Shown: one piece after another, positions 41,361 to 50,925 of the stretch
Layout: every line of letters starts with the position of its first letter
How positions within the stretch are numbered: position 1 is the first letter of the stretch
Origin: Vibrio coralliilyticus
GTDB lineage: Bacteria > Pseudomonadota > Gammaproteobacteria > Enterobacterales > Vibrionaceae
NCBI RefSeq assembly: GCF_024449095.1
Contig: NZ_CP024628.1
Coordinates: forward strand, 1,426,001-1,490,000
Direction of reading: 5' to 3'
Length of the DNA: 64,000 nucleotides
The notes under the pieces: generated by a model
What the model saw: the letters and a program-made list of their open reading frames with translations, nothing else
The model's database searches: none
What the model was told of the DNA's origin: nothing
Made by a program: the position numbers and the translations under genes

Positions 41361-42704
41361 ATGAATGAAAGCAAAGCAGAAGTGCTCAATACCGAAGGTC
41401 AACCTAGTGGCTTTTTAGAGCGTTTTTTCAAATTAAAAGCCCATGGAACCAGTGTCAAAAGCGAAATGGTCGGGGGGATCACCACTTTTGCCACTATGGC
41501 GTACATCATTTTTGTCAACCCTCAGATCATGGCTGCTTCTGGAATGGATTCAGGCGCCGTATTCGTTGCCACCTGTATTGGTGCCGCCATCGGTTGTTTG
41601 CTGATGGGGCTATTTGCCAACTGGCCTGTTGGCCTCGCGCCGGGTATGGGTCTCAACGCGTTTTTCTCGTTTACCGTCGTCAGTGAAATGGGCTATAGTT
41701 GGGAAGTCGCACTCGGTGCCGTTTTCCTCTCCGGTATCCTGTTTGTCGGAATGAGCTTCTATAAGATTCGTCAGTGGATCATCGAAAGTATCCCGGAAAG
41801 CTTGCGCTTCTCTATGACTGCTGGTGTCGGACTATTTCTCGGTCTGATTGGTCTTAAAACTGCAGGCATTGTCGTCGAAAACCCAGCAACTTTGGTCTCA
41901 CTGGGCGATTTCACTAAACCAGATGCTATGCTCGCTGCCATTGCATTCCTGATCATCGCTGTGCTCAGCGAACGTAAAGTCTTCGGTGCAGTTCTGATCG
42001 GCATTCTGAGTGTTACTCTGATCGGTATGATGCTAGGGCTGGTGCATTACAACGGCTTCTTCTCTGCACCACCAAGTATTGCGCCAACCTTTATGGCCAT
42101 GGACATTTCTGGCGCATTTAACATCTCAATGGTAAGCGTGATTCTGGCCTTCTTGTTCGTTAACATGTTCGATACCGCTGGTACACTGATGGGTGTGGCA
42201 GAGCGAGCACACTTGATCAACAAGGAAACAGGTAAGATTGAAGGCTTAAGCAAAGCACTCAAAGCCGACAGTATCTCTAGTGTGGCAGGTGCGTGTGTAG
42301 GTTGTCCTCCGGTTACTAGCTACGTTGAAAGCGCCGCAGGTGTAGCTGCAGGTGCTCGTACAGGTCTGTCTGCCATAGTGGTTGCTGTTCTTTTCCTCGC
42401 GGCCATATTCCTATCGCCTCTGGCGGGGATGATCCCATCATACGCGACAGCTGGCGCACTGATCTATGTGGCCTTTGTGATGATGAGCAGCATGCAGCAC
42501 GTCGACTGGAAAGATTTCACCAATGGCGCTCCGGCTGCGATTACCGCACTGATGATGCCACTGACCTTCTCGATTGCTAATGGCATCGCGTTAGGCTTCA
42601 TCACTTATACTGTGCTCAAAGTTGCCACGGGTAAAACCAAAGACGTCTCTATCTCGATGTACATCCTGACAGTTATCTTCGTTGCCAAGCTAATTTACAT
42701 CTAA
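41361..42704 (+). CDS. NCS2 family purine permease, AzgA type
   Basis: 447 residues, twelve to fourteen membrane segments. Starts with FFKLKAHGTSVKSEMVGGITTFATMAYIIFVNP, characteristic of the AzgA-like branch (COG2252) that carries adenine, guanine and hypoxanthine. LAPGMGLNAFF and MFDTAGTLMGVAE are further family elements. Likely brings in purine bases feeding the pathway. Lies 135 nt downstream of uraH, before a 12-bp hairpin. Confidence 0.9.
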   Translation: MNESKAEVLNTEGQPSGFLERFFKLKAHGTSVKSEMVGGITTFATMAYIIFVNPQIMAASGMDSGAVFVATCIGAAIGCLLMGLFANWPVGLAPGMGLNAFFSFTVVSEMGYSWEVALGAVFLSGILFVGMSFYKIRQWIIESIPESLRFSMTAGVGLFLGLIGLKTAGIVVENPATLVSLGDFTKPDAMLAAIAFLIIAVLSERKVFGAVLIGILSVTLIGMMLGLVHYNGFFSAPPSIAPTFMAMDISGAFNISMVSVILAFLFVNMFDTAGTLMGVAERAHLINKETGKIEGLSKALKADSISSVAGACVGCPPVTSYVESAAGVAAGARTGLSAIVVAVLFLAAIFLSPLAGMIPSYATAGALIYVAFVMMSSMQHVDWKDFTNGAPAAITALMMPLTFSIANGIALGFITYTVLKVATGKTKDVSISMYILTVIFVAKLIYI

Positions 42705-42723
42705 TCATCAATATCTTTATCAG

Positions 42724-42749
42724 TTCACCTGAGTACCTACTCAGGTGAA
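42724..42749 (+). other. Perfect 12-bp hairpin with 2-nt apical spacer
   Basis: TTCACCTGAGTA-CC-TACTCAGGTGAA lies between the two permease genes. It lacks a T-run. It could be an mRNA processing or stabilising stem, or an operator; I favour the former. Confidence 0.45.
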
Positions 42750-42858
42750 ACATCCGTCGACCCTACGCAGTTTGTAGAAGTCTGTCACCTGTTGAGTGGT
42801 GCAATTGACCATTCAACGAGAGATAACCGAAACCGCCAACTCTCTCTGAGGTAAACAA

Positions 42859-44262
42859 ATGAAACTTCTGTACACGCTTAACCAAAAACCGCCTCATGGC
42901 ATCACTTTACTCCTAGCACTCCAGCATATGCTGGCGTCGATTGGCGGCATCGTTGCCGTTCCCCTTATCGTCGGCGCCTCTATTGGGCTGCCCAACGAAG
43001 AAATTGTTTCTCTGATCAATGCAGCCTTGCTCGCTTCCGGTATCGTTACTATGGCCCAGTGCCTCGGCTTTGGCCCAATTGGCATTCGTTTACCCGTAGT
43101 GATGGGGTCCAGTTTTGCCTTTCTTGGCGTCGCCATTGCAATTGGCCGTGAAGGAGGAGTCGCTAGTATTATGGGCTCGGCGCTAGTCGGCTCACTGGTG
43201 GTGATTTTCGCCAGCTTTTATATGGACAAGGTACGCAAACTCTTCCCGACCGTGGTAAGCGGCGTAGTCGTCACCTTGATAGGTTTAACCATATTACCAG
43301 TCGCAATGAACTGGGTCGGTGATGCGCCTGCAGCTAGTGAAAACTTCGCGACACTACCCAAGCTTTTCCTAGCCATAGTGTCACTGGGCATTGTCGTCGC
43401 GGTATCGGTGTACTGTAAAGGGGCGGTAGCGGCATCAGCGATTGTAATAGGTCTCGCAGGTGGCTACATCGTTGCTCTTTCTATGGGCATGGTTAATCTG
43501 GATGACGTTTCAACTGCGGCTTGGGTCGGTGGCCCGGAACCGCTTAAATACGGTTTAAGCTTTCACGCCAGCGCGATTGTCAGCATGAGTTTGGTTTACA
43601 TCGTCGTGATCGCAGAAGCCACAGGCGACTTCATGGCGCTCGCCAACAACTGTAATAAGCAAGTGTCAGGTAAAGACTTACAACGTGGCTTGCTAGGTGA
43701 TGGCCTCGGCAGTACGCTTGCCGCAATTCTTACCGCGATGCCACTGGCTTCTTTCAGTCAAAACGTCGGTATTGTCGGCATTACGGGCGTTGCCAGCCGA
43801 TTTGTCGTCGCCGCAACCGGTGGTTTGCTTATTCTCGGTGGACTCTTTCCGAAACTGGCTGCGATTGCCGTCACTATTCCTAAGCCGGTATTGGGCGGCG
43901 TCGGTTTTGTCATGTTCGGCATGATCGCTTACGCTGGGATTCGTATGCTGATCAAAGCTGCTGATACCAAACGTAATGCACTGGTGATTTGTGTTGGCCT
44001 TGCTTCTGGTCTGGCAGTCACTTTTGAGCCTCGTCTGCTGCAGCACTTACCCCATGATATAGCTAATTTCCTTCATTCAGGCATCACAACGGGCACCATC
44101 GCAACCGTTCTCCTGCACCAACTGTTACCTAAATCGAGCCGCAGAGAAGAGCGCGATGCTCTCAAAGAGAGTCGCGATCAAGTACAAGAAGAGCTGGCAC
44201 TGTCTAAGAAAGAAGAGCAAACACCAGACGCACAAAGCCCGTTGAAAGCTCAGCAAGAATAA
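42859..44262 (+). CDS. NCS2 nucleobase permease, urate/xanthine type
   Basis: 467 residues, about fourteen membrane segments, in the nucleobase-ascorbate transporter branch. The signature loop reads FSQNVGIVGITGVASRFVV, close to the QNxGxxxxTG motif of xanthine/urate permeases (XanQ, UacT). Urate or xanthine is likely given the flanking urate pathway. A charged cytoplasmic tail (~430-467; SSRREERDALKESRDQVQEEL) is longer than I would expect. Second permease of the plus arm. Confidence 0.9.
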   Translation: MKLLYTLNQKPPHGITLLLALQHMLASIGGIVAVPLIVGASIGLPNEEIVSLINAALLASGIVTMAQCLGFGPIGIRLPVVMGSSFAFLGVAIAIGREGGVASIMGSALVGSLVVIFASFYMDKVRKLFPTVVSGVVVTLIGLTILPVAMNWVGDAPAASENFATLPKLFLAIVSLGIVVAVSVYCKGAVAASAIVIGLAGGYIVALSMGMVNLDDVSTAAWVGGPEPLKYGLSFHASAIVSMSLVYIVVIAEATGDFMALANNCNKQVSGKDLQRGLLGDGLGSTLAAILTAMPLASFSQNVGIVGITGVASRFVVAATGGLLILGGLFPKLAAIAVTIPKPVLGGVGFVMFGMIAYAGIRMLIKAADTKRNALVICVGLASGLAVTFEPRLLQHLPHDIANFLHSGITTGTIATVLLHQLLPKSSRREERDALKESRDQVQEELALSKKEEQTPDAQSPLKAQQE

Positions 44263-44267
44263 CGACT

Positions 44268-44300
44268 GTTTTGGTTGCTCCTCTCTAGAAGCAACCGAAA
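44268..44300 (+). other. Inverted repeat after the second permease
   Basis: TTTTGGTTGCT and AGCAACCGAAA form an ~11-bp stem immediately after the permease stop. No T-run follows, so termination is uncertain; it could separate permease and deaminase mRNA segments. Confidence 0.4.
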
Positions 44301-44396
44301 CACACTTAGCGTCAGACAAGTCTGGCAATAACTCAACCTAAAATCGAGCAAGACCCTCTCCCCTGAAATGGCTGAGATGGCTAAGGATTACTATGA

Positions 44397-45758
44397 ATGG
44401 AAACCATCTGGATTAAGAATCCACTGGCAATTTACACTGCAAATAATCAAGACGCGCAAGGCGGCTTGGTGGTGCAGGGAAACAAGATTGTCGAACTTAT
44501 TGCAAAAAACGAGACGCCATCTCATCAGATAGATTACGTCGTCGACGCCTCACATCATGTGGTGACCCCCGGTTTAATCAATGCCCACCATCACTTCTAC
44601 CAGACCCTGACTCGCGCCTATCCTGATGCCTTGAACAAAGAACTGTTCCACTGGCTGCAAAGCCTGTACCCAGTGTGGGCGAATCTCGACGAAGAGATGA
44701 TGAGTGTCGCGACTGAACTGGCACTGGTGGAACTGATGCTATCTGGCTGCACCACGGCATCCGATCATCACTACCTACTGCCAAACGGACTCGAACATGC
44801 GATTGATCTTCAGGTTGAAGCGGCGCAGAAACTCGGCGTACGAGCCATCTTTACCCGCGGTTCAATGAGCCTTGGTGAAGATGACGGAGGCCTTCCGCCT
44901 CGTCACACCATTCAGACGGAACAAGCAATTGTCGATGATAGCCAGCGCTTGATTCGCCAGTACCACCAGCATCACGATGGCGCCATGACGCAAATCGCCC
45001 TTGCGCCATGTTCACCTTTCTCAGTGACAACAGATCTGATGAAGGAAACTGCCTACATTGCCGCGCAAGAAAACGTCATGATGCACACGCATTTGTGTGA
45101 AACACTCGACGAAGAAGATTTCTGTTTGGAGAAATTCGGCCTGAGACCCGTCGACTATCTTGAAGACGTTGGTTGGCTGAATGATAGAACCTGGCTGGCA
45201 CACGGCATTCATTTCAATCAAGAAGAGATTCGCCGTCTTGGCAAAGCTGGCGTGGGGATCAGCCATTGTCCGACATCGAACATGATGCTGGCATCGGGGA
45301 TCTGCAAAAACAACGATTTGGAGGCCGCTGGCGTCAAAGTCGGTTTAGGTGTCGACGGTTCGGCATCCAACGACGGCTCTAACATGATTGCCGAAGTTCG
45401 CATGGCGATGTACTTGCAACGATTACAATACGGCTCAGCCAATGTCACCCATTTCGACGCCCTTCGCTGGGCAACACAAGGCTCTGCTCGTGCCATGGGT
45501 CGCAGCGATATCGGTGAGCTGGCCGTCGGAAAACAAGCCGATCTTGCCATGTTCAAGCTCGATGACATCCGTTTTTCTGGCAGTCACGATCCGTTAGCCG
45601 CTCTGATCTTATGTGGCGCACAGCAAGCAGACCGTGTGATGGTCGCGGGCCACTGGCGCGTTCTCAATAGTGAAGTGATTGGTGTCGACTTGCATCAACT
45701 TCTCAACCGACATAAACACGCCGCCGCGCGTTTGGCGAAAAAAGCACTCGGTGAATAA
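44397..45758 (+). CDS. Amidohydrolase, probable 8-oxoguanine/guanine deaminase
   Basis: 453 residues of the metal-dependent amidohydrolase superfamily. TPGLINAHHHFYQTLTRA holds the HxH metal ligands (His64, His66), followed by MMHTHLCET (HxH region), WLAHGIHF and GVDGSASND (Asp ligand). The HFYQTLTRAYPDA block is typical of 8-oxoguanine deaminases. It would yield urate from 8-oxoguanine or xanthine from guanine, both of which feed this pathway. Two in-frame ATGs at 44393-44399; the second gives the stated start. Last gene of the plus arm. Confidence 0.88.
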   Translation: METIWIKNPLAIYTANNQDAQGGLVVQGNKIVELIAKNETPSHQIDYVVDASHHVVTPGLINAHHHFYQTLTRAYPDALNKELFHWLQSLYPVWANLDEEMMSVATELALVELMLSGCTTASDHHYLLPNGLEHAIDLQVEAAQKLGVRAIFTRGSMSLGEDDGGLPPRHTIQTEQAIVDDSQRLIRQYHQHHDGAMTQIALAPCSPFSVTTDLMKETAYIAAQENVMMHTHLCETLDEEDFCLEKFGLRPVDYLEDVGWLNDRTWLAHGIHFNQEEIRRLGKAGVGISHCPTSNMMLASGICKNNDLEAAGVKVGLGVDGSASNDGSNMIAEVRMAMYLQRLQYGSANVTHFDALRWATQGSARAMGRSDIGELAVGKQADLAMFKLDDIRFSGSHDPLAALILCGAQQADRVMVAGHWRVLNSEVIGVDLHQLLNRHKHAAARLAKKALGE

Positions 45759-45767
45759 ACCTAATTC

Positions 45768-45794
45768 AGCCCTAGCATCACGCTGGGGCTTTTT
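45768..45794 (+). terminator. Rho-independent terminator
   Basis: AGCCCTAGC-ATCAC-GCTGGGGCT, a 9-bp stem with one G-T pair and a T-run, closing the purine plus arm. Confidence 0.85.
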
Positions 45795-45927
45795 ATTCTT
45801 TCCCTCATAATTCGATCTTTCCCAACGAATAATTCAGGCGTTTTCATTACACTGGTGTATCGAGTTTACACTGCAAATTATACAGGCACTCACACCCTTA
45901 CGGGGTAGATACAGGACTCACTTCAGT

Positions 45928-47076
45928 ATGGAAACACTCTCAATTGCGCAGGCTCAAAAGCTCGCGCTACTCTCTCAAGGTTTGCCACAAAGCCTGAAAT
46001 CAGGCGGCGCTTTACAGAACACGCTTTCAACATTTGAGCGTATCGGTTATGTGCAAATCGACACTATCTCGGTCGTTCAACGCGCCCACCATCATACCTT
46101 GTGGAGCCGCAATTCAAAGTATCAACCCAATCACCTCGATAAGCTGGTAAAAAATCGTTCTGTGTTTGAATACTGGTCTCATGCCGCCGCTTATTTGCCC
46201 ATGCGAGATTATCGCTTCACTCTGCCACGTAAACAGGCCATAAAATCCGGAGACCAGAACCATTGGTATCGCCGCGACAACCAGTTAATGAATGACATCA
46301 TGAGTCGAATTGAGCACGAAGGGCCATTAATGGCAAAAGACTTTGAGTCTGCAGGCGTCAAAAAGCAGGGCTGGGGAACCAAACCCACTAAGCAGGCGCT
46401 GGAAAATCTCTACATGCAAGGTGATTTAATGATCACCGAGAGACGCAACTTCCATAAGGTGTACGACCTGACAGAGCGAGTCCTGCCACCAGGAATAGAT
46501 ACCTCAATGCCAAGCAATGAAGAATATGGGCGTTATCTGGTGATGAATTACCTCAGAGCGCATGGTTTTGGTCATCTGTCGGAAATCAATTACCTACTCA
46601 AAAACACTAAGCAGCTGGTCAGCAACACGATGAAGCAATTGTGCCAACAAGGTGAAATTTTCCCTTTTAAGGTCGACGGCCATACCTATTACACGTTCCA
46701 CGGCGCGTTGGATTTGCTCGGTAAGCGCCTCAATCGCCAGAAGGCCAAAATACTCTCTCCGTTTGATAATCTACTGATCCAGAGAAAACGTGCTCAGAAA
46801 ATTTTCAACTTCGATTATTTGCTTGAGTGCTATGTGCCAGCGGATAAACGCCAGTTTGGTTACTTCTGCCTACCTGTCATGTGGGATGGAAAGTTAGTCG
46901 CTCGTGTTGATTGCAAAGTAGACAAGCCAACCTCGACACTTCAGGCGCTAAGCTTACATATCGAACCCACACTGAGAAAGCGAGATGACTTTCACTCTGC
47001 CCTCGAACAAGAGCTGTCGGAGTTTGCCCAGTTCAATCAGTGTGAGCAGTTTAAAATCCAACAGATTCATGCTTAA
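45928..47076 (+). CDS. YcaQ/AlkX-type winged-helix DNA glycosylase
   Basis: 382 residues of the winged helix HTH_42 family. YVQIDTISVVQRAHHHTLWSR contains the catalytic Gln-x-Asp motif (Gln43, Asp45). YEYWSHAAAYLPM-like and GHLSEI blocks agree. The Escherichia coli homologue unhooks interstrand DNA crosslinks. Monocistronic, between the purine terminator and a minus-strand terminator. There is no visible link to the neighbours. Confidence 0.88.
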   Translation: METLSIAQAQKLALLSQGLPQSLKSGGALQNTLSTFERIGYVQIDTISVVQRAHHHTLWSRNSKYQPNHLDKLVKNRSVFEYWSHAAAYLPMRDYRFTLPRKQAIKSGDQNHWYRRDNQLMNDIMSRIEHEGPLMAKDFESAGVKKQGWGTKPTKQALENLYMQGDLMITERRNFHKVYDLTERVLPPGIDTSMPSNEEYGRYLVMNYLRAHGFGHLSEINYLLKNTKQLVSNTMKQLCQQGEIFPFKVDGHTYYTFHGALDLLGKRLNRQKAKILSPFDNLLIQRKRAQKIFNFDYLLECYVPADKRQFGYFCLPVMWDGKLVARVDCKVDKPTSTLQALSLHIEPTLRKRDDFHSALEQELSEFAQFNQCEQFKIQQIHA

Positions 47077-47088
47077 CCTTCAGATACA

Positions 47089-47119
47089 AACAAACCCCGA
47101 CCAGTGTCTCTGGTCGGGG
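47089..47119 (-). terminator. Rho-independent terminator of the HbpS-like gene
   Basis: CCCCGACCAG-TGTCT-CTGGTCGGGG, a 10-bp perfect stem (47095-47119), with TTTGTTTGT on the minus-strand side. It terminates the minus-strand gene, and may also stop the YcaQ-like transcript. Confidence 0.8.
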
Positions 47120-47154
47120 AATTGAGTTCACTCAAAGGCAGTGGTTAACTCAAA

Positions 47155-47655
47155 TTAGAACACTTTTTTGATTGCGGCATCGGCGCATTCCACATCTAGG
47201 TGACCACCCGGTGCTCCACCTACACCAACTGCACCGATTAGGTTGCCATCAAGCTGAACAGGAACACCACCCGCTAAGAACAGCAAGTTGTCATCCATAT
47301 TTTGCAAAGGCTGCATAATTGGCTTGTCAGCGATCAGCTTCATCAGGTTGCCTGACGGCTGTTTCATGCTGGTCACAGTAAAGGCTTTCTTGCGTGAACT
47401 GTCTAAGGTGTGGATGCCTGCGCCGTCTGAACGAAGTTGTGCCAATACATTACCTGACAGGTCAACCACTGTCGCTGAGACTTTGTAGCCTTTCGCTTCA
47501 CATTGATTAACGGCTTCTTTTGCCAGACTGAAAGCGGACTGAGACGAAATTTGCGTCACTGATACGGTGTGGCCTTTATCTGCGGCTGACGCATTAAAAG
47601 ACATTGAAAGGAAGCTAAGAGACGCTGCTAGTACGCTAAGTTTGATAGTTTTCAT
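47155..47655 (-). CDS. HbpS/GlcG-like heme-binding secreted protein
   Basis: 166 residues from the ATG at 47655 (AGGAG five bases upstream; an upstream GTG is disfavoured). Sec signal peptide (KTIKLSVLAASLSFLSMSFNASA). The mature domain has the HbpS/GlcG pattern: EAVNQCEAKGYKVSATVVDLSGN, HTLDSSRKKAFTV, GGVPVQLDGNLIGAVGVGGAPGGHLDVECADAAI. HbpS of Streptomyces binds heme and modulates a neighbouring two-component system (SenSR). Here too a histidine kinase/regulator pair lies divergently. A sensory partnership is plausible by analogy. Confidence 0.85.
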   Translation of the reverse strand: MKTIKLSVLAASLSFLSMSFNASAADKGHTVSVTQISSQSAFSLAKEAVNQCEAKGYKVSATVVDLSGNVLAQLRSDGAGIHTLDSSRKKAFTVTSMKQPSGNLMKLIADKPIMQPLQNMDDNLLFLAGGVPVQLDGNLIGAVGVGGAPGGHLDVECADAAIKKVF

Positions 47656-47826
47656 GTTCACTCCTGTAAGGTAGACCTTGTTTGATTCGACAGGTACATC
47701 CTAACTAAGGCTCTATTACTGAAGACTTTCCCAATCATTACAAAGCTGTAATCTTGGTTAAATTCATGAAAGGTTGTTGGTAGAGTATGAAGGACTGTTT
47801 AGGGAGAGTGAGGAAATGGACAGCTG

Positions 47827-48507
47827 ATGAAAATACTTTTGATTGAAGATGACACCCACATAGCACGCTTTCTTATCAATGGCTTCCAGCAGGAAGGCTG
47901 TACAATAACGCACGCCACCAATGGCGTTGACGGATTGCATGAAGCCATCAGCGAATATTACGATGTGATTGTGCTCGACATTATGCTGCCACAAAAAGAC
48001 GGCTTTGAAGTCTTGGCTCAACTGAGAGGAGAAGGCCATGTAACACCAGTTCTCATCCTGAGCGCAAAACACTCTGTAGATGAAAGAGTCAAAGGGCTGC
48101 AATCTGGTGCAGATGATTATCTGGTCAAGCCGTTCGCTTTTCCGGAACTGCTGGCTCGCTGTCAGTCACTAGCCCGCCGAGGTCAGCAGAACCCTGCGCA
48201 AAGTTATCAATTGAGCTACAGTGAGCTATCGCTGGACCTGCTCAAACACTCACTTGAAAGAAATGGCGCCTCGATTCAACTCAATCAACGAGAATTCATG
48301 TTGATCAAGCTGATGCTGGAAAACCCTGAAACCGTCATTTCAAAAACCGCCATTCTTGAGCAAGTCTGGGGCCATCAGTTTGATCCGCAGACCAATGTGG
48401 TGGATGTACTGGTGTGTCGTTTACGCAGCAAAGTGGACAAAGGCTTTGATACCCCATTAATTCATACACTCAGAGGGGTTGGCTATGTCCTCAAGTCACA
48501 ACATTGA
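47827..48507 (+). CDS. OmpR-family response regulator
   Basis: 226 residues. Receiver domain with acidic pocket (EDD, residues 7-9), phosphoacceptor Asp51 (IVLDIMLP), Lys101-type KPF and a C-terminal winged helix (QREFMLIKLMLENPETVISKTAILEQVWG...NVVDVLVCRLRSKVD). Binds DNA when phosphorylated. Translationally coupled to the kinase (overlap 48485-48507). Confidence 0.93.
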   Translation: MKILLIEDDTHIARFLINGFQQEGCTITHATNGVDGLHEAISEYYDVIVLDIMLPQKDGFEVLAQLRGEGHVTPVLILSAKHSVDERVKGLQSGADDYLVKPFAFPELLARCQSLARRGQQNPAQSYQLSYSELSLDLLKHSLERNGASIQLNQREFMLIKLMLENPETVISKTAILEQVWGHQFDPQTNVVDVLVCRLRSKVDKGFDTPLIHTLRGVGYVLKSQH

Positions 48508-49891
48508 GCAGGCGCTGGCTAAGGCACGCAACACACTACTGATGCGGTTTATGGCGATCTTATTGCTGTGCCTGATACTGGTTGAAATAGTGGTTGGAGT
48601 GATGTTCTTCTTCGATTTATACCGCACCGAAAAGAAAATCCTCAACTCAATGGCCACTGAATACCAGCGTATTCTTACCTACGATTCAGCCGATCAACTG
48701 ATTCACGTCATGACTGCCAATCCGCATCGCCTGATTGAAAACAATATCGCGGCCTTTTCTATTTCGAAAGAGCCTGCGGCAAGCCCCAACTTTGTCGCTG
48801 GTGATAACAACTTGCCAGCTGACATCAAACTCAATGATTACGTCACAGATGATAAATCCTGGTTCACGGCTTTCATTATTAACCCATATATGTCGCTGAA
48901 GATTGAAGGGGAAACGCTGGATTTTTGGTTAGTTCTCGACAATCAACCGCGTTACGCCATCGCCTACAAACAATGGCTGATGACTTTGTACGCCTTAATT
49001 GTGTTGGTTGCTATCACTACTTTGTTCACTCACCGCATTATTCGCAGCGCGATGTCACCACTGGTTACGCTCGGAGATTCTCTGGATAAGCTCAGCCAAG
49101 GCAAGTTAGAGATGACGGGCAAGCCAGCCGCCACGCCGCAAGGGCTGAGCGTCATCAGTGCCAGTGTGCATGACGCTATCGCCCGACTGCACCATGTTAC
49201 AACCACACTCAATACGACCGTCGATGCCATTGCTCATGATATCCGCACTCCCTTGTCACGGATTACGCTCTCTTCACAATCCGCGCTGTTAGACAGCAAA
49301 GACACCCAGCAGATGGAACACGCTCTGTCTGATTGCGCCGAGTATGCAATGCAAGCCAGCAATATGCTTACCGCTCTAATGAAGCTCAATGATGAGGTCA
49401 CCGGTAAGCGTCAGCAACAAAGCACCTCAACCAATGTCTCTGAGGTGCTGAAAACCGTTGTGAGCTGGTATGAAGACGTGGCGGATGACAAACAGATTCA
49501 ATTGCAGGCAATGGCTGATGACAATCTCATCATTCAGTCAGACCCAGAAAAACTCACACAGGCGCTGGTGAACTTGGTCGATAATGCGATTAAATACACC
49601 GGAACAGGCGGAAAAGTTGTTCTAAAAGCCGATAAAACCAGTGATCATCACGTTCAGATTCTTGTCTCAGATACAGGTATTGGTATCGACAAACAGTATC
49701 AGGATTTGATTTTCGAGCGGCTCTACCGCGTTGATGCGAGTCGCAGCAATGTTGAAGGCTATGGACTGGGCCTATCACTTGCCGCAGCCATGGTTGATAA
49801 CTTAGGTGGCAATATTCAACTGGTGTCTGAACCGAATCAAGGCAGTACGTTTACGATTACGTTGAGCGCGAACTCAAACAGTAATGGATAA
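48485..49891 (+). CDS. Membrane sensor histidine kinase
   Basis: 468 residues from the ATG at 48485. TM1 (~20-45), a ~110-residue periplasmic sensor without recognisable family, TM2 (~165-185), HAMP, then the DHp helix with the phosphoacceptor His251 (AIAHDIRTPLSRI) and an HATPase with N-box (NLVDNAIKYT) and G boxes (DTGIGID, GYGLGLSLAAAMV). Pairs with the OmpR-type regulator. Its input may be the heme-binding protein divergently encoded nearby, but that is inference. Confidence 0.93.
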   Translation: MSSSHNIEQALAKARNTLLMRFMAILLLCLILVEIVVGVMFFFDLYRTEKKILNSMATEYQRILTYDSADQLIHVMTANPHRLIENNIAAFSISKEPAASPNFVAGDNNLPADIKLNDYVTDDKSWFTAFIINPYMSLKIEGETLDFWLVLDNQPRYAIAYKQWLMTLYALIVLVAITTLFTHRIIRSAMSPLVTLGDSLDKLSQGKLEMTGKPAATPQGLSVISASVHDAIARLHHVTTTLNTTVDAIAHDIRTPLSRITLSSQSALLDSKDTQQMEHALSDCAEYAMQASNMLTALMKLNDEVTGKRQQQSTSTNVSEVLKTVVSWYEDVADDKQIQLQAMADDNLIIQSDPEKLTQALVNLVDNAIKYTGTGGKVVLKADKTSDHHVQILVSDTGIGIDKQYQDLIFERLYRVDASRSNVEGYGLGLSLAAAMVDNLGGNIQLVSEPNQGSTFTITLSANSNSNG

Positions 49892-49916
49892 AAAGGGGAC
49901 AAACGTCCCCTTTGTA
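49892..49916 (+). terminator. Rho-independent terminator
   Basis: AAAGGGGAC-AAAC-GTCCCCTTT, a perfect 9-bp stem ending in TTTGTAT, after the histidine kinase gene. Confidence 0.82.
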
Positions 49917-50037
49917 TATATCACACAGTTCATCTGCGATAGCGCCATAAGCGGAACTTCACCAACAAATTCATTAAGATTCTGGAGGCGGAGCTCAGCT
50001 CATCAAACACTGGCCTGCGCAGTGGTGGCAATTCCAT

Positions 50038-50793
50038 CTACGTATGTGGCCTCATCGCAGTAAGGTTATATTCTAGCGCGGAGCTTACCAGCTTCGGGGT
50101 CGGCAGCTTTGGGTTTCTGCCGCTAGGCTGATGAACAGAGCCCTGATCGCGCAATTCATCACCAAGTGTCGTCTTATAAACCAACTCATCCGGGCTGCTT
50201 GGTTGATTATGACACAGGTACACTTTGGTCGAGTCTTTGAGTTCATATATCTTAGATAATGACTCAAATGTCGGGTCGCTATCTTTAGCCAAATCCCCTT
50301 CTCCAGAATGAAGATGTGAATCACCCACGAATAATGCATCACCAATTTTAAAGGTAAGATCAGATGGCGGATGGCCGGGAGTTTCTAATACTTCTATATG
50401 TGAATAGCCAAAATCCAGTTGTTCATTTTCCAACAGGAAGTGCTCAAAATGATAAAGATCGGTTAGTGACAGATCATCCTTGCAGCTAGCGTATACCTCT
50501 TTGACATGATCAGAAATGTAGATAGGCGCTTGTAGTACTTTACTGAGATAGAACGAACCCGACAAATGATCAGCATGAATATGTGTCTCAAGAATCGCGG
50601 TGACATGAAGTTGATTTTGTTTAACGTGCTCAATAATCTGCTGCGCGGATTCAAAGCTGATCTTACAGTTTTCCTCATCGTAATCAGCAACGGGATCAAT
50701 CACTATCGCCTCATTAGTGTCCGAATCTGCCACCACATAACTCAAGCTGCCGGACTCAGGATGAAAAAAGTGCTGAATGTTCTGGGTTGTCAT
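50038..50793 (-). CDS. MBL-fold metallo-hydrolase, ETHE1/persulfide-dioxygenase-like
   Basis: 251 residues. The metallo-beta-lactamase core THIHADHLSGS (HxHxDH), TPGHPPSDL, ALFVGDSHLH and CHNQP supplies the metal ligands. This layout resembles persulfide dioxygenases and the related hydrolases; the second His-rich strand is partly unusual (GDSHLHSGEGDLAKDS). The cytoplasmic role is probably sulfur or thioester metabolism. Monocistronic, 132 nt from the ATPase. Confidence 0.85.
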   Translation of the reverse strand: MTTQNIQHFFHPESGSLSYVVADSDTNEAIVIDPVADYDEENCKISFESAQQIIEHVKQNQLHVTAILETHIHADHLSGSFYLSKVLQAPIYISDHVKEVYASCKDDLSLTDLYHFEHFLLENEQLDFGYSHIEVLETPGHPPSDLTFKIGDALFVGDSHLHSGEGDLAKDSDPTFESLSKIYELKDSTKVYLCHNQPSSPDELVYKTTLGDELRDQGSVHQPSGRNPKLPTPKLVSSALEYNLTAMRPHT

Positions 50794-50925
50794 TATGCCC
50801 TCCCCTAAAGACCACTTTCACTGAACATGACTTTGAGTTTAGCCATTAATAGCCTTCAGCGAGAGGAACATTGGTCATTATTTGCCCCATGTTGGTGAAG
50901 TAGAAATAGAAAGAGGTCTTTCTAG

